From a virus: 64,000 nt of DNA. Where the stretch lies: the IMG/VR virus record IMGVR_UViG_3300027806_000039, positions 1 through 64,000 of that record. The stretch is one strand, 5' to 3'. The first letter of the stretch is position 1; each line of letters opens with the position of its first letter. Of this stretch, positions 1 through 8,467 are shown in pieces. Made by a program: the position numbers and the translations under genes. The notes beneath the pieces were generated by a model. It saw only the letters and a program-made list of their open reading frames with translations, made no database searches and was not told where the DNA came from.

Positions 1-752
1 GGGTAGGCCATGAGCCGTTGATCGGGAATCCACTGGGCCCACGGCACCGCGTGGCCGTTGCGGCCCACGCTCACGACCAGGCCGTGCAGCACGAGGCACA
101 CGGCCTGCTCATAGCTCTCGGGAAAGATCACCTCGAGCGGGCGGAACTGCCTGGCGGTTTCCTCCCAGCCCTCCGGGAACCGCGACACCGACACCCACGG
201 CCCGCCGGCCTGGTTGAGTCCGCCCTTGCCGGACGTGCCCACGATCGCATGCTTGAACTGGTAGTCGCGCGGCTGCACCGTCTCGGGGAGCATGCCGCGA
301 CGGACGGCGATTTCGAGCACGGCCCGGACGTTGGCCCCGCCCCACTTCCGCGGGTTGGCATCCGCATAGACCGACAGCGGCGAGAGCCAGACGGACCCGA
401 AGTCTTTCGATTCCTGGTAACGGAAGTCCTTTTTCGGGCCGCCGTAGTTCACGCCGCGGGCCCGGTTGCGGGCCGCTTCCGCGTTCGCCCGGAGACTGTG
501 GCACGTGCATTCGTGGGTCGGATTCTGGTTCGTGAACCGGTCGAGGAAGTTCATACCCCACGATCCGGCCGCGTCGTTCTCACGGGCCTTGGCGACCCAG
601 TCGCGCGGCTCGATCCAGAGCGACTCCGGGAACTCGCGCGAGGCGTCCCCGCATGCGTCGCGGAGAGCGTCGGTCGTGTCCTCCGCGGCCAGCTCGGCCG
701 GGTAGCCGTCGTGCTCGTGCGGAAAGAAGTCGATCAGGGAGGGGTCAATCAC
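1..752 (-). CDS. papain-like cysteine protease, 3' end cut by the window edge
   Basis: The gene starts with GTG at 752, overlapping the upstream stop as GTGA, and reads open to base 1, so at least 250 residues are present without the C-terminus. Around residues 76-86 it has Gln-Asn-Pro-Thr-His-Glu-Cys-Thr-Cys-His, which lines up with the active-site region of the protease at 20177-21175 (Gln, Cys, His). A later Gly-His-Ala near the end would be the catalytic His region. The Asn of the triad would lie beyond the edge. It is last in a cassette of small membrane proteins, so a cell-wall or envelope role at lysis or entry is possible, but this is inference. Which of Cys82 and Cys84 is the nucleophile is unclear. 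Confidence 0.6.
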   Translation of the reverse strand, partial: MIDPSLIDFFPHEHDGYPAELAAEDTTDALRDACGDASREFPESLWIEPRDWVAKARENDAAGSWGMNFLDRFTNQNPTHECTCHSLRANAEAARNRARGVNYGGPKKDFRYQESKDFGSVWLSPLSVYADANPRKWGGANVRAVLEIAVRRGMLPETVQPRDYQFKHAIVGTSGKGGLNQAGGPWVSVSRFPEGWEETARQFRPLEVIFPESYEQAVCLVLHGLVVSVGRNGHAVPWAQWIPDQRLMAY

Positions 753-1126
753 GGCACGGCCTCCATCACCGCGGCTTCGCTCGCCGGGGCCGGCGTCACG
801 CGGATCACCTGCCCGCCAGCCAGGGCCACGACCGCGGGCAGCCCGGCCTTGCGGGCCGCCTCCAGGGCGAGCCGATACTGCGTCGGAATCTCTCCGTCGC
901 CGTTGGTCGTGTCGTCCTCGAGGAGCGTGGCCACGATCTTCCGTTCACGGTTCAGCCGGTTGACCGCCACGGTCACGTAGGCCGGGATCGCGTGGTCGTC
1001 CTTTTCGTAGACGTACACAGCGGCGGTTGCCGGCCCGGCTGTCTGCTGAGTCGTGGCGCGGCAGCCCTCCACACGCGGCAGAGTGAGCAGCAGCAGGCCA
1101 GCGACGATGAAGGCGAACGGCCTCAC
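749..1126 (-). CDS. small exported, probably lipoprotein-like protein
   Basis: A 125-residue product if read from the GTG at 1126, which overlaps the upstream stop as GTGA; longer in-frame extensions run into the neighbouring gene and are implausible. The N-terminus (residues 1-20) is hydrophobic and ends in Val-Glu-Gly-Cys, a loose lipobox, followed by a short polar linker and a globular domain of about 90 residues. No family is recognised. It sits between a one-TM protein and the protease, as does the lipoprotein at 19878-20180 in the second phage, so the two cassettes look organised alike. A spanin-like or envelope role is conceivable but unproven. Confidence 0.6.
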   Translation of the reverse strand: MRPFAFIVAGLLLLTLPRVEGCRATTQQTAGPATAAVYVYEKDDHAIPAYVTVAVNRLNRERKIVATLLEDDTTNGDGEIPTQYRLALEAARKAGLPAVVALAGGQVIRVTPAPASEAAVMEAVP

Positions 1127-1377
1127 GGCTTCGGTGCCTCCGGCTTCAGCAGCTCGTCGAGGAGCTGCTGGCACACGGCCACGGCCTGCGTCTTCCCGGC
1201 GTCGCGGAGCCGGGCCGCGAGGTCGATCACGAGCCGAAGGTCGTCCACCGGGGCCCGCTCGCGGCGGCGGCCGAGCAGTCCGCGGATCCACTGGCCGCCC
1301 TTGGTGGCGAGCAGGATCAGGCCGTAGCCGACGCATGCCGCGGCGAGGGCGTATTGGGCTATCGTCAAGTAGTTCAC
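1123..1377 (-). CDS. small single-TM membrane protein
   Basis: 84 residues. One hydrophobic segment at about residues 5-24 is followed by a basic stretch (Gly-Arg-Arg-Arg-Glu-Arg) and a soluble helical tail, suggesting N-out/C-in topology. It overlaps both neighbours by four bases, so it is translationally coupled in the late cassette. Size, topology and position beside an exported lipoprotein and a protease fit a holin or antiholin candidate, but no specific holin family is recognised. Confidence 0.6.
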   Translation of the reverse strand: MNYLTIAQYALAAACVGYGLILLATKGGQWIRGLLGRRRERAPVDDLRLVIDLAARLRDAGKTQAVAVCQQLLDELLKPEAPKP

Positions 1378-1640
1378 GGCGTCTTCTCCAGATCGGCGGC
1401 GAGGGCGACGAACCAGCGGACGAGGGCCGCGCCCTCCGCGGTCTTCAGGATGGCGGCCACGTGGCCGGCCAATTCGTCATCGACCCGGCTTTCGGTCTTC
1501 GACGCCAGCCATTCGAGGGCGTCGCCGATGATGACGTTTCGCTTGCCGGCGTCGGTCTCGGCAGAGAACCGCCGGGCGTAGCCGAGCAGGGGAGCCCACT
1601 CGGCGAGGAGCCGGATGTTTTCGATCGCCTGGAGCGGCAT
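1374..1640 (-). CDS. conserved phage protein, homologue of the gene at 21788-22093
   Basis: 88 residues of unknown function. The C-terminal half clearly resembles the product at 21788-22093: both contain Leu-Ala-Ser-Lys-Thr-(Glu/Asp)-Ser followed by Asp-Asp-Glu-Leu, then (Ile/Leu)-Leu-Lys-Thr and Leu-Val-Arg-Trp at the same spacing. The shared protein, in the same late-cassette position in both phages, supports a conserved virion or lysis-related role. No transmembrane segment is apparent and the protein looks all-helical. One base separates its start from the upstream stop. Confidence 0.7.
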   Translation of the reverse strand: MPLQAIENIRLLAEWAPLLGYARRFSAETDAGKRNVIIGDALEWLASKTESRVDDELAGHVAAILKTAEGAALVRWFVALAADLEKTP

Positions 1641-1641
1641 G

Positions 1642-2025
1642 TCAGGCGGTCCTCACGAGCGGTAGCACTTGCTCCACGGCACCGCTCGCGATTGCGAGAA
1701 CGAGCGAACGGACGGCCGGGCGGGCGAGCACCCAGAGCGGGTACACGGCCGACGGCACGGCCTTATCGGCGACGAGGTCGAACAGGCTGCCGGCCGCCTC
1801 GAGCACGATCGCCTTCTTCTCGGCCCCGGTGAGCCCGCTCACGTGGTCGAGCGTTTCGCAGCTCACCCGCAGCAGCGCCACGAGCAGCTCGCCGAACTCA
1901 CGCCACGACAGGCCGTCGGCGGCGGCCGCCTTCGCGGATTGCAGGAACGCGGAGACACGCTGGGCGATGTCGGTGTAGTGGCTGGCGGCGGCGAGCGGCG
2001 GGTTTGCGATCGATCCTGTGGTCAT
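1642..2025 (-). CDS. hypothetical helical phage protein
   Basis: 127 residues from the ATG at 2025, which overlaps the upstream stop as ATGA; an earlier in-frame ATG lies deep inside the neighbour and was not used. The sequence is Ala/Leu/Val-rich and predicted helical, with a hydrophobic C-terminal third (Ser-Leu-Val-Leu-Ala-Ile-Ala-Ser region) that could be membrane-associated. No family recognised. It is coupled between two other small genes of the late cassette. Confidence 0.55.
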   Translation of the reverse strand: MTTGSIANPPLAAASHYTDIAQRVSAFLQSAKAAAADGLSWREFGELLVALLRVSCETLDHVSGLTGAEKKAIVLEAAGSLFDLVADKAVPSAVYPLWVLARPAVRSLVLAIASGAVEQVLPLVRTA

Positions 2026-2309
2026 TTGATGAGCCCTTGTTCCCAGAGTTTCTTTGCCGTGTCGACGTTGCAGCCCAGTTCGTAAGCGAGCACCTCGAAG
2101 AAGGTGACCGTGGGCTTCGGCCGGCTCGTGATGCACCCGATGCCGACCGACTTCTTTGGCTGGTAGTGAACGTGCTCGCCGCCTTCGCCCGGGGGCGCGA
2201 GAGCCTCCCGGCCGTGAGCCGTGTGGCGGAACATCGACTCGTTGATTCGGGCCCGTGAGATCACGTCGGCTCTCCTACCACCATTGTACGTTTGTCCACG
2301 TTTGCCCAT
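2022..2309 (-). CDS. hypothetical phage protein
   Basis: 95 residues. The N-terminus is basic, the middle has a His/Lys-rich stretch, and the C-terminus reads like a helical motif that ends in Leu-Trp-Glu-Gln-Gly-Leu-Ile-Lys. It overlaps the downstream gene by ATGA and follows the kinase gene by 42 bases. I do not recognise the family. The C-terminal 35 residues could form a small helix-turn-helix, but the evidence is thin. Confidence 0.5.
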   Translation of the reverse strand: MGKRGQTYNGGRRADVISRARINESMFRHTAHGREALAPPGEGGEHVHYQPKKSVGIGCITSRPKPTVTFFEVLAYELGCNVDTAKKLWEQGLIK

Positions 2310-2351
2310 GGTTGCAGTGCTCCCCGTCGTCGCGGGCCTGGAGTAGGCCGC

Positions 2352-3227
2352 CTAGAGTTCCGGCCCCCACGCCTCGAGCACGACCTTGCGCAGATCGTCG
2401 AGCGTGCCGTCGTTGTCGATCACGCGGTCCCAGATTGCCTGCATGATGCCGTGCTCGCTCGCGTGCTCCGCAGGCCCTTCGACCCCTGGCCGCAGCACAT
2501 GCCACACGCTCCCTCCGCGGTCCTGGCGGATGTAGTCGGCCTCGTTTTCAAACCGTACGTCGGCCACGGCAATCGTCGTGATGCCGGACTCGATCAGCTT
2601 CGTGATCCGCCGATCGAGGAGCCTGATCCAGATGTCGTCGCACACGTGCCCGCGACCCCATTCCGTGCCGAGAGTCTGGAGCAGCTGCCGCACGCTCTTG
2701 CCAACCCACGGGATCGGCGACTCCTTGAACTTCCGCTGCCGAAGAATCGCCTCCGGAATGTCGAGCATGGTCGAGAGCATGGCGTAGAGCGGATCGGCCA
2801 AGCCGATCACGAACGCTCCAGGGATCATGGACGCGACCGCGTTTTTCCCGGCCCCGGCCCGGCCGGTGATTCCGATGACCGTGGCCTCCACGCCGGCGTC
2901 GGCCGACCAGACCAGCTCGGCCGTCTCCGCGGCGGCCTCCGGCTCGCGGGCCATCTGCCGCGTGCGGTCGGCCTTCTCGCGGATCCCGGCCCAGGCGGCG
3001 GCGAGTTGCCCTTCTGGCATTGTCGCGCCGAGCAGGAACGGCTCAGGCTCGCGGACCTCGACGGGCTGGACCGGCGTCAGTTCGATGCCTGCGATCGAGT
3101 CGAGAAACGCTTGCGGCACGTCGGGCAGGATGGCCGCAGCCTGGGCGGCATCCTTTGCAGCCGTAGCCGCCATCCGGGCCGCGACGGCCTCCCGGAGCGT
3201 GCGGTTGATTTCGTCCATGTTGCTCAT
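2352..3227 (-). CDS. deoxynucleoside monophosphate kinase-like P-loop protein with N-terminal extension
   Basis: 291 residues, started at the ATG at 3227 that overlaps the upstream stop as ATGA. Residues 120-130 contain a P-loop (Gly-Arg-Ala-Gly-Ala-Gly-Lys). It is followed by Leu-Ala-Asp-Pro-Leu, Leu-Leu-Gln-Thr-Leu-Gly-Thr-Glu-Trp-Gly-Arg and Val-Ala-Asp-Val-Arg-Phe, a motif series typical of phage dNMP kinases, which phosphorylate dNMPs to feed DNA synthesis. About 110 residues precede the kinase. The extension opens with Thr-Leu-Arg-Glu-Ala-Val-Ala-Ala-Arg-Met-Ala-Ala-Thr, nearly repeated at the start of the protein at 39384-39890. A late-operon position is unusual for such an enzyme. Confidence 0.75.
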   Translation of the reverse strand: MSNMDEINRTLREAVAARMAATAAKDAAQAAAILPDVPQAFLDSIAGIELTPVQPVEVREPEPFLLGATMPEGQLAAAWAGIREKADRTRQMAREPEAAAETAELVWSADAGVEATVIGITGRAGAGKNAVASMIPGAFVIGLADPLYAMLSTMLDIPEAILRQRKFKESPIPWVGKSVRQLLQTLGTEWGRGHVCDDIWIRLLDRRITKLIESGITTIAVADVRFENEADYIRQDRGGSVWHVLRPGVEGPAEHASEHGIMQAIWDRVIDNDGTLDDLRKVVLEAWGPEL

Positions 3228-4408
3228 CGCGTCGTCATCCTCGGGCCGGCCACGTGCATCGACGCCAGCCCGCCGGCCGTGTCGTAGAGAAACAGTTCCA
3301 TCGCCTGCCGCGGGCCGATGTAGCCCTCGCTCGCGTGCCAATCGTCTGCCGGGCAGATGGCCGGGGCCGTCCGCACGATCACGCCGTCGATCGTGTCGAT
3401 CGGCCGCGTGACCTCTGCGGCCTGGTGGTGGAGGTGGGCGGTGTGCCATTCGCGATATGGGCACTTAGACCACCGGTCGGCGGCCTCGATCGCCATAAGC
3501 TGCGGCAGCTTCTTGCGGGCCTTCGTGTGGCCGTGGGTAAAGCCCAAAAGATTTCGGCCGTGGGTCAGGTACTTCCGCGGCGTGAATTCCCCCTCGACCC
3601 GCACCCGCTTATCGTTTCGGAACCGCTCGGCGAGGATGCGCTGAAAGGCGAACGTCATCGCTTCGTCGTGATTGCCGGCGACGACCAGCGTGTCGCACTG
3701 GGCCACGCCGGAAGCCGCATCGACCAGGGCGAGCATCGCGTCGGTGCCGGTGCCGAGCATCTTCGGCAGCCGTCCGTCTCGTTCCAGCGGCGTGCCGCCC
3801 GTGGTGGTGCCGTGCGGCGAATCGTAATGGAAGACATCGCCAAGCATTGCCACCGTGATCCGCTCCGGGGCATGCACGGCCGCGACCTCGAGCAGTTGTT
3901 CCGATGCCTCGCGCACGAGCCGCGCCGCGATGTCGAGGTCGTAGTCTGCCCCGGCCGTCCGCCGCCAGGCATACTTGCCGAAGTGGGGGTCGGCCACGAT
4001 GAGCACTGCCCAGCCGTCGGCATGCTTCTCTCGTTTGGCCTTTGGGCGAATTGGCTGGCGAATCTCACCCTTCGCCGCCTGAATCATCGCCTCGACGCAT
4101 TCCCGAACGGTCGGCCCAGGCCGCGGCTTCAGCCGCACGAACACGCGGTGCAGCTCGGTCACCACCGGCTCGCCAGTGGCCTTGTCCGCCGTCAGACCCT
4201 CCCACTTCGTAGCCTCGCTCGTCGCCACCTCAAACTTGGTGAGGTCGGCTTCGATGTGCCTCAGGAGGTCGTCGACTGTGCGGATCCGCGTGGACACACT
4301 GCGGGCCTCACGGCAGCCGCCTTCGGTGTCCTTCGTGTTGACCTCTTCGATCGTGATGTCACCGGCCGCCACCGCGGCCTTGGCAACTACGCTTTTCGTC
4401 GGAGCCAA
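3224..4408 (-). CDS. calcineurin-like metallophosphoesterase
   Basis: About 394 residues if started at the TTG at 4408, which has a GGGGG stretch seven bases upstream; the exact start is uncertain because no ATG lies near the upstream stop. Metallophosphoesterase motifs appear in order: Ala-Asp-Pro-His-Phe-Gly, Leu-Gly-Asp-Val-Phe-His, Ala-Gly-Asn-His-Asp-Glu, Thr-His-Gly-His and His-Leu-His-His, giving the usual two-metal ligand set. The family hydrolyses phosphodiesters, often nucleic acids; the substrate here is unknown. A distant counterpart lies at 39887-40957 in the second phage, and both follow a small basic protein. Confidence 0.8.
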   Translation of the reverse strand: MAPTKSVVAKAAVAAGDITIEEVNTKDTEGGCREARSVSTRIRTVDDLLRHIEADLTKFEVATSEATKWEGLTADKATGEPVVTELHRVFVRLKPRPGPTVRECVEAMIQAAKGEIRQPIRPKAKREKHADGWAVLIVADPHFGKYAWRRTAGADYDLDIAARLVREASEQLLEVAAVHAPERITVAMLGDVFHYDSPHGTTTGGTPLERDGRLPKMLGTGTDAMLALVDAASGVAQCDTLVVAGNHDEAMTFAFQRILAERFRNDKRVRVEGEFTPRKYLTHGRNLLGFTHGHTKARKKLPQLMAIEAADRWSKCPYREWHTAHLHHQAAEVTRPIDTIDGVIVRTAPAICPADDWHASEGYIGPRQAMELFLYDTAGGLASMHVAGPRMTTR

Positions 4409-4635
4409 TTCTGCACCCCCTGTCGCTGCACGGTCGCAATACCCAGTTCCTTCAGCGTCTTTGCGATCGCATCCGCCGCCGGAGCCAGCCGCGTGCCGAG
4501 CTTGCCGGCCTTCCATGCGGCTTCGAGCTCGTCGAGCGTCGGCTGGTGTTTGGGATCGATCCGGTGCCACCATCCGAGCAGCCGCGGGCCCGGCAGATGT
4601 GCGAGGACCATTTCGACGGCGTTCGGCTTTCCCAT
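4387..4635 (-). CDS. small probable DNA-binding protein
   Basis: 82 residues. GGAGG lies a few bases before the ATG. The C-terminal half reads as two helices with a turn, then Val-Gln-Asn-Trp-Leu-Arg-Arg-Lys, a pattern like a helix-turn-helix recognition helix. It immediately precedes the metallophosphoesterase. In the second phage the 85-residue protein at 40939-41196 occupies the same place and ends in Met-Ser-Glu-Trp-Leu. Function is inferred from shape only; a TerS-like or regulatory role is possible. Confidence 0.55.
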   Translation of the reverse strand: MGKPNAVEMVLAHLPGPRLLGWWHRIDPKHQPTLDELEAAWKAGKLGTRLAPAADAIAKTLKELGIATVQRQGVQNWLRRKA

Positions 4636-4702
4636 CGCTCCTCCGCAGGTGGGGGTGTCGCATGACAGACTGCCACACCTGAAAACGTGGTCAATGCCGG
4701 AA

Positions 4703-5149
4703 TCAGTCTTTTGCCTTCGCCCCGGCCCTGCGGCAGGCGAGCAGCACCAGTTGCGTCGCCCCGAAGTCAGTCCACGGCAGCCGCGTGCGGCCGTCTGACC
4801 ACCGCTTGGCGTGCTCCGTCCGCATGACGCCGAGTATTTCCGCTAGGCCCGCCTCAGACTCGCACCAGTCGGGGCCAAGGGCGTTCATTCGCGACGCCAT
4901 CGACTTGCACCCGCATCCAGCGTCGGCCTCGATGCCAAGCCAATCTCGGAGGATGGCGGCAAGTTCGTCGCCTGGGAGTGGCCTGCGAGTCGGCTTTTCC
5001 CTGGCAGCGCCATAGCCTTGGCTCATCCGGCATACGGCAACAGGCGGCCTTTCGGACTGAAGCCGCACTCGCCTGCCGCACACGCCGCAAAGCCACGCAT
5101 CATCATCGCGGCGAAAGTCGCATGGCGTTATGACGGAGCGATCGTGCAT
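4703..5149 (-). CDS. Cys-rich phage protein with an N-terminal zinc-finger-like motif
   Basis: 148 residues from the ATG at 5149, overlapping the end of the long tail protein by 22 bases. The N-terminus has Trp-Leu-Cys-Gly-Val-Cys-Gly-Arg-Arg-Val and a further Cys (residues about 22-45), like half of a zinc ribbon. The middle has Gly-Cys-Gly-Cys-Lys followed by a Met-Ala-Ser-Arg-Met-Asn helix. Its position directly after the last tail gene matches the zinc-finger protein at 41532-41993 of the second phage. Function unknown; a tail-tip accessory or post-tail regulator are both possible. Confidence 0.6.
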   Translation of the reverse strand: MHDRSVITPCDFRRDDDAWLCGVCGRRVRLQSERPPVAVCRMSQGYGAAREKPTRRPLPGDELAAILRDWLGIEADAGCGCKSMASRMNALGPDWCESEAGLAEILGVMRTEHAKRWSDGRTRLPWTDFGATQLVLLACRRAGAKAKD

Positions 5150-8100
5150 TTGATTGGCCCGTTTCCAAAGTCGAAAAACGTGACATCCCAGCGCGGCGCG
5201 TTTCCGTAGAAGGTCGGCACCTGCACGATGGTGTGGCACCACTCGGCCCCTTCAAGGCCGTCTCCATAAGCGTCGCCGTGAGGCGACGACCCACCCCACG
5301 CCATGCTGTAGTCCTTTGACAGCAGTTCGCTTGGGCATGGATTGAGCGAGACGCGGTTTTGATACGGCTCTCTTTTGTCCCAGAAATGACCGCAATCGAG
5401 AGGGTCTTGTGGGTCTGGCGTTGGTGGCGTCTCGTTGCCAGTCAGCGTCGCAAGATGCCCGACAGGCGAGTTGATTGTCAGCCCCCACCCGGTGCCAGAC
5501 GTTTTGTAATCGGACCCCGGCTGCGTAACAGAGATTGACGTAACCTGCCCGAACGTCGGCGAGCCGACTTCGCCATCTACGGTCGCGGTCGCCTCCGCTC
5601 CAGAGCCTACGAGGCTGATAATAAACACGGCCGGCTCGTCAACATCAGCCGTGCCAGTCGATTCAGACAGGTAATACGACCCTGGCTCCCAGACCGTCAC
5701 CGACTCAATAATTCCAGTCGATTTGTAGTATTCGCCGCCGCCGCCATACCACGGGAAATTGACCGACGAAATCACCCCAGTATCGCGGTAATACGAACCA
5801 CCCTGCGAAATGCCAATTCCAGTGATGGCCCCGCTGCCATCGACCGACGAGACGTAGAGGTACGAGCCAGACGCCTCAATGTCGCCCGTGGAGATAAGCA
5901 CCTGATCCCACTGGCTGTATCCGCTGCCGCCGTTGGTGATGGCGACCGACGACACCGTCCACGAGTCGCCAGACGCCGACAGCGACGGGGCCAGCACCGC
6001 ACCGCTTCCGCTGCTGTACGGCAGGCTTGCGGTTACGTCCGGTTGGCTTCGCACAGTACTGATCGTGGCCGACGCGCCGTAGACCTCCGTACCGTCAGTC
6101 ACGGTGAACGTGACGTTTGTGCCGTCTGTATAGCCAGTGCCACCGTTGGTTACAGTGACCGACGACACGCTCCAAATATCGAGGCCGTTCCAGTCCGTTG
6201 ATTGCCCGAGCGTGACGGAAAGACTAGCCCCCGAACCGCCAGAAACAGACGCCTTTACCGTTGGCTCGACTCGCCCGGTCACGATATAGGCCGATGCCGG
6301 ATAGTCCGTTGTCGCCCCTTCTTCTGGCGTGAACACGACCGCTTCGTTTCCGGCGTATCCGGTGCCGCCATTTTTGACGGCTACGGACTTCACGCCCCAC
6401 GTCGCCGACTCGCCGGTGCCGCTCTGCGTCAGCGTGGCCGTCAGCGCGGCCCCGCTGCCAGTGCCACCAGACAACGTGACGGTCATGTCTGGCTCTGTCC
6501 GCGTGAAGATTTCGCGGGCGTAGCCTTCGCCTGGATTCGTGATCGTGATTCCAGTTATGCCGCCCTCGCCGTCAACTGACGTAACCTCGGCCGTTGCTGC
6601 GAATCCAGCATTTGTCGGCGCGGCAATGTTTACGGTGGTTGCAAGGCCGACCGGCACTATTGAAACACTGACCGGAACGTCCAGCCCGCCGCCGCAACTG
6701 ACTGATGTGAAATTCCCCGAGAAGCCGGACTCGCTAGGCGGCAACGGCATAAAGCCCGTGTATTCAATTCCGCAGCCTTCCAGGCGGTCGAGGACTACCG
6801 TGCAGTCCTGCTGAACAAGGCTGCCGCTCCATCCGCTTATGCCAGACAACGTGCCGCCGCCACGAAGCAGCATCGTGTAGGTCTTTCCGCATTGGTCGCA
6901 AAATGGACTGTAAGGAACGAAATTCGGCCACTGCTGGCCGTCTCTCTCGTAAGTGCCTCCAGCCGGGTCTGGACACGGCTGCATTCCAACGACGCCGCTA
7001 TTACGCGACCCCCAGACGTAGATATCCCCCATGCCGGACAGCGTTAGGGTTATCTGTTCTGGCAAGTCGCACCCACTTTGCGACGACTCCCCGCACTCCC
7101 CTTCGGCAATCGTCACCGTGCCATTCGTCATGCACGAGTATTGTCCCGAGAAGTGTTCGGCGTCGAACGTCAGGTCGGTGCAAGGGATTGGGTTGCCCTC
7201 GTCGTCAAGCGATGGCCGCGATCCCGACAGCAAGGTTGTTGCCGCATTGTTCGCCGCCCTCCGCACGACTGTCATCGTGTGATTCGTCGCACCAAGGCTC
7301 AACGACATCTGAAGCGTGCCGCCGTAGTTGTCTGGGCAGACTGAACACACGCGATCGCTGACATACTCGCAGGCGTTCTGCCCGAATATCTGACCGCCAT
7401 CCACAAGCTTAACCGCCGTGATGACACCCGGCTTGTAGTAGCGGCCAGCGGTGAGAAGCTCGACGGCAGTTGGACGCCCATTCGTGTCGTAATACTCGCC
7501 ACCGTCAGTGATCGTGAACGATGTGATAGCTCCGCTTTCATTCACGGCTATCGTTGCCGTCGCTGCCCGTACCGTGGTCGCAGTGGTTCCGGTCATGTAA
7601 AACGAGACGGTGTCAGACGCGGTGAAGTCGCTGGGGAACCACCACCCAATCCCGACAGACGAGACAGACCACACCTCGCGTCCGTTCGCGTCGGTTCCTT
7701 GCGTGCGGCCCACAACCAGCCCGCCGTCGAACGCGCCACCGCCAGCGCGATTTATGCGGACGCCGAATGTCGGGGCGGCGCGGTTGATCTGCGTGATCCG
7801 CACCGTGGCGGCTTCCTGAACAACCACGCCCGGCTCGGGTACATAACTAAATGTCGATGGTATGTAGACAATCGCTGGCGTCAGCGTGACGGTGGCCCCT
7901 TCTGTGTACCCAGACCCTCCAATCGCCGATCCGATGCTTGCAACCCGCCAGTACGGGTTGCCGTCTTCTGCGGCCTGTTGCTCATACGTTACCGGGACGC
8001 TGGCAACACTCATGCCTGAAGGCACTACAGCCGGCGTCATCCGCAGCGAAGTCGCCGCCGGCTGCGTCGTGGCAATCGTGATCGTCGCCTCTGGCTGTTC

Positions 8101-8466
8101 TGTGATGCAGCCATTTGACGAAAACACGACCTTGTCGCCGATGGAGTAGTTCGCCCCGCCGTTGGTGAGCTTGATTCCTGTCACGGCGTAGCTGCCGTCC
8201 GTCGCGCTACGGGCCGTTGTGACCGAGAACGTCGCTCCCGATCCGGTCGCTGATGGCACCGACGCCGTTACCGACAGTGTCGGGTCTGGCGGCCGCTTCA
8301 ACTGGAACGTCACGTTGTCAAGGAACGAGCACTCGTTGCAGTTCTCGGTGCCGTGGGCGAAACCCGAGAACGTTGCCGTGAGGCAGAGCGGAGCGCAGCG
8401 GGGGCATGGCTGGCATGGCGGCTCGCCACCGCCGCAGCATCCGCATGGCGTGCCGGGTAGGAACAT
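5128..8466 (-). CDS. large tail-tip/fibre protein with repeated Gly-Gly-x-Gly-Tyr modules
   Basis: 1112 residues, started at the ATG at 8466 one base after the upstream stop. The first 50 residues are packed with Cys (Cys-Gly-Cys-Cys and several Cys-Pro pairs). Most of the remainder is beta-rich repeats marked by Gly-Gly-(Ser/Thr)-Gly-Tyr motifs with a following Asp/Gly turn; at least seven copies are visible (for example Asn-Gly-Gly-Thr-Gly-Tyr and Asn-Gly-Gly-Ser-Gly-Tyr). Such repeats occur in phage structural and adhesion proteins. With its place after the tail-tip genes, a host-contact role at the tail end is likely. No enzymatic domain was seen. Confidence 0.75.
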   Translation of the reverse strand: MFLPGTPCGCCGGGEPPCQPCPRCAPLCLTATFSGFAHGTENCNECSFLDNVTFQLKRPPDPTLSVTASVPSATGSGATFSVTTARSATDGSYAVTGIKLTNGGANYSIGDKVVFSSNGCITEQPEATITIATTQPAATSLRMTPAVVPSGMSVASVPVTYEQQAAEDGNPYWRVASIGSAIGGSGYTEGATVTLTPAIVYIPSTFSYVPEPGVVVQEAATVRITQINRAAPTFGVRINRAGGGAFDGGLVVGRTQGTDANGREVWSVSSVGIGWWFPSDFTASDTVSFYMTGTTATTVRAATATIAVNESGAITSFTITDGGEYYDTNGRPTAVELLTAGRYYKPGVITAVKLVDGGQIFGQNACEYVSDRVCSVCPDNYGGTLQMSLSLGATNHTMTVVRRAANNAATTLLSGSRPSLDDEGNPIPCTDLTFDAEHFSGQYSCMTNGTVTIAEGECGESSQSGCDLPEQITLTLSGMGDIYVWGSRNSGVVGMQPCPDPAGGTYERDGQQWPNFVPYSPFCDQCGKTYTMLLRGGGTLSGISGWSGSLVQQDCTVVLDRLEGCGIEYTGFMPLPPSESGFSGNFTSVSCGGGLDVPVSVSIVPVGLATTVNIAAPTNAGFAATAEVTSVDGEGGITGITITNPGEGYAREIFTRTEPDMTVTLSGGTGSGAALTATLTQSGTGESATWGVKSVAVKNGGTGYAGNEAVVFTPEEGATTDYPASAYIVTGRVEPTVKASVSGGSGASLSVTLGQSTDWNGLDIWSVSSVTVTNGGTGYTDGTNVTFTVTDGTEVYGASATISTVRSQPDVTASLPYSSGSGAVLAPSLSASGDSWTVSSVAITNGGSGYSQWDQVLISTGDIEASGSYLYVSSVDGSGAITGIGISQGGSYYRDTGVISSVNFPWYGGGGEYYKSTGIIESVTVWEPGSYYLSESTGTADVDEPAVFIISLVGSGAEATATVDGEVGSPTFGQVTSISVTQPGSDYKTSGTGWGLTINSPVGHLATLTGNETPPTPDPQDPLDCGHFWDKREPYQNRVSLNPCPSELLSKDYSMAWGGSSPHGDAYGDGLEGAEWCHTIVQVPTFYGNAPRWDVTFFDFGNGPIKCTIAPS

Positions 8467-8467
8467 C

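Noticed and set aside
109-561. 150-residue minus-strand frame over the left edge
   Set aside because: The alternative frame from GTG 752 gives a protease-like sequence with coupling; this one is Arg/Pro-rich noise.
18-980. 320-residue open frame on the plus strand
   Set aside because: Shadow of the protease and lipoprotein genes.
4660-4700. TTGACC upstream of the gene at 4387-4635 as a promoter
   Set aside because: No -10 box at acceptable spacing.
3254-4798. 514-residue open frame on the plus strand
   Set aside because: Shadow of the metallophosphoesterase, no recognisable domain.
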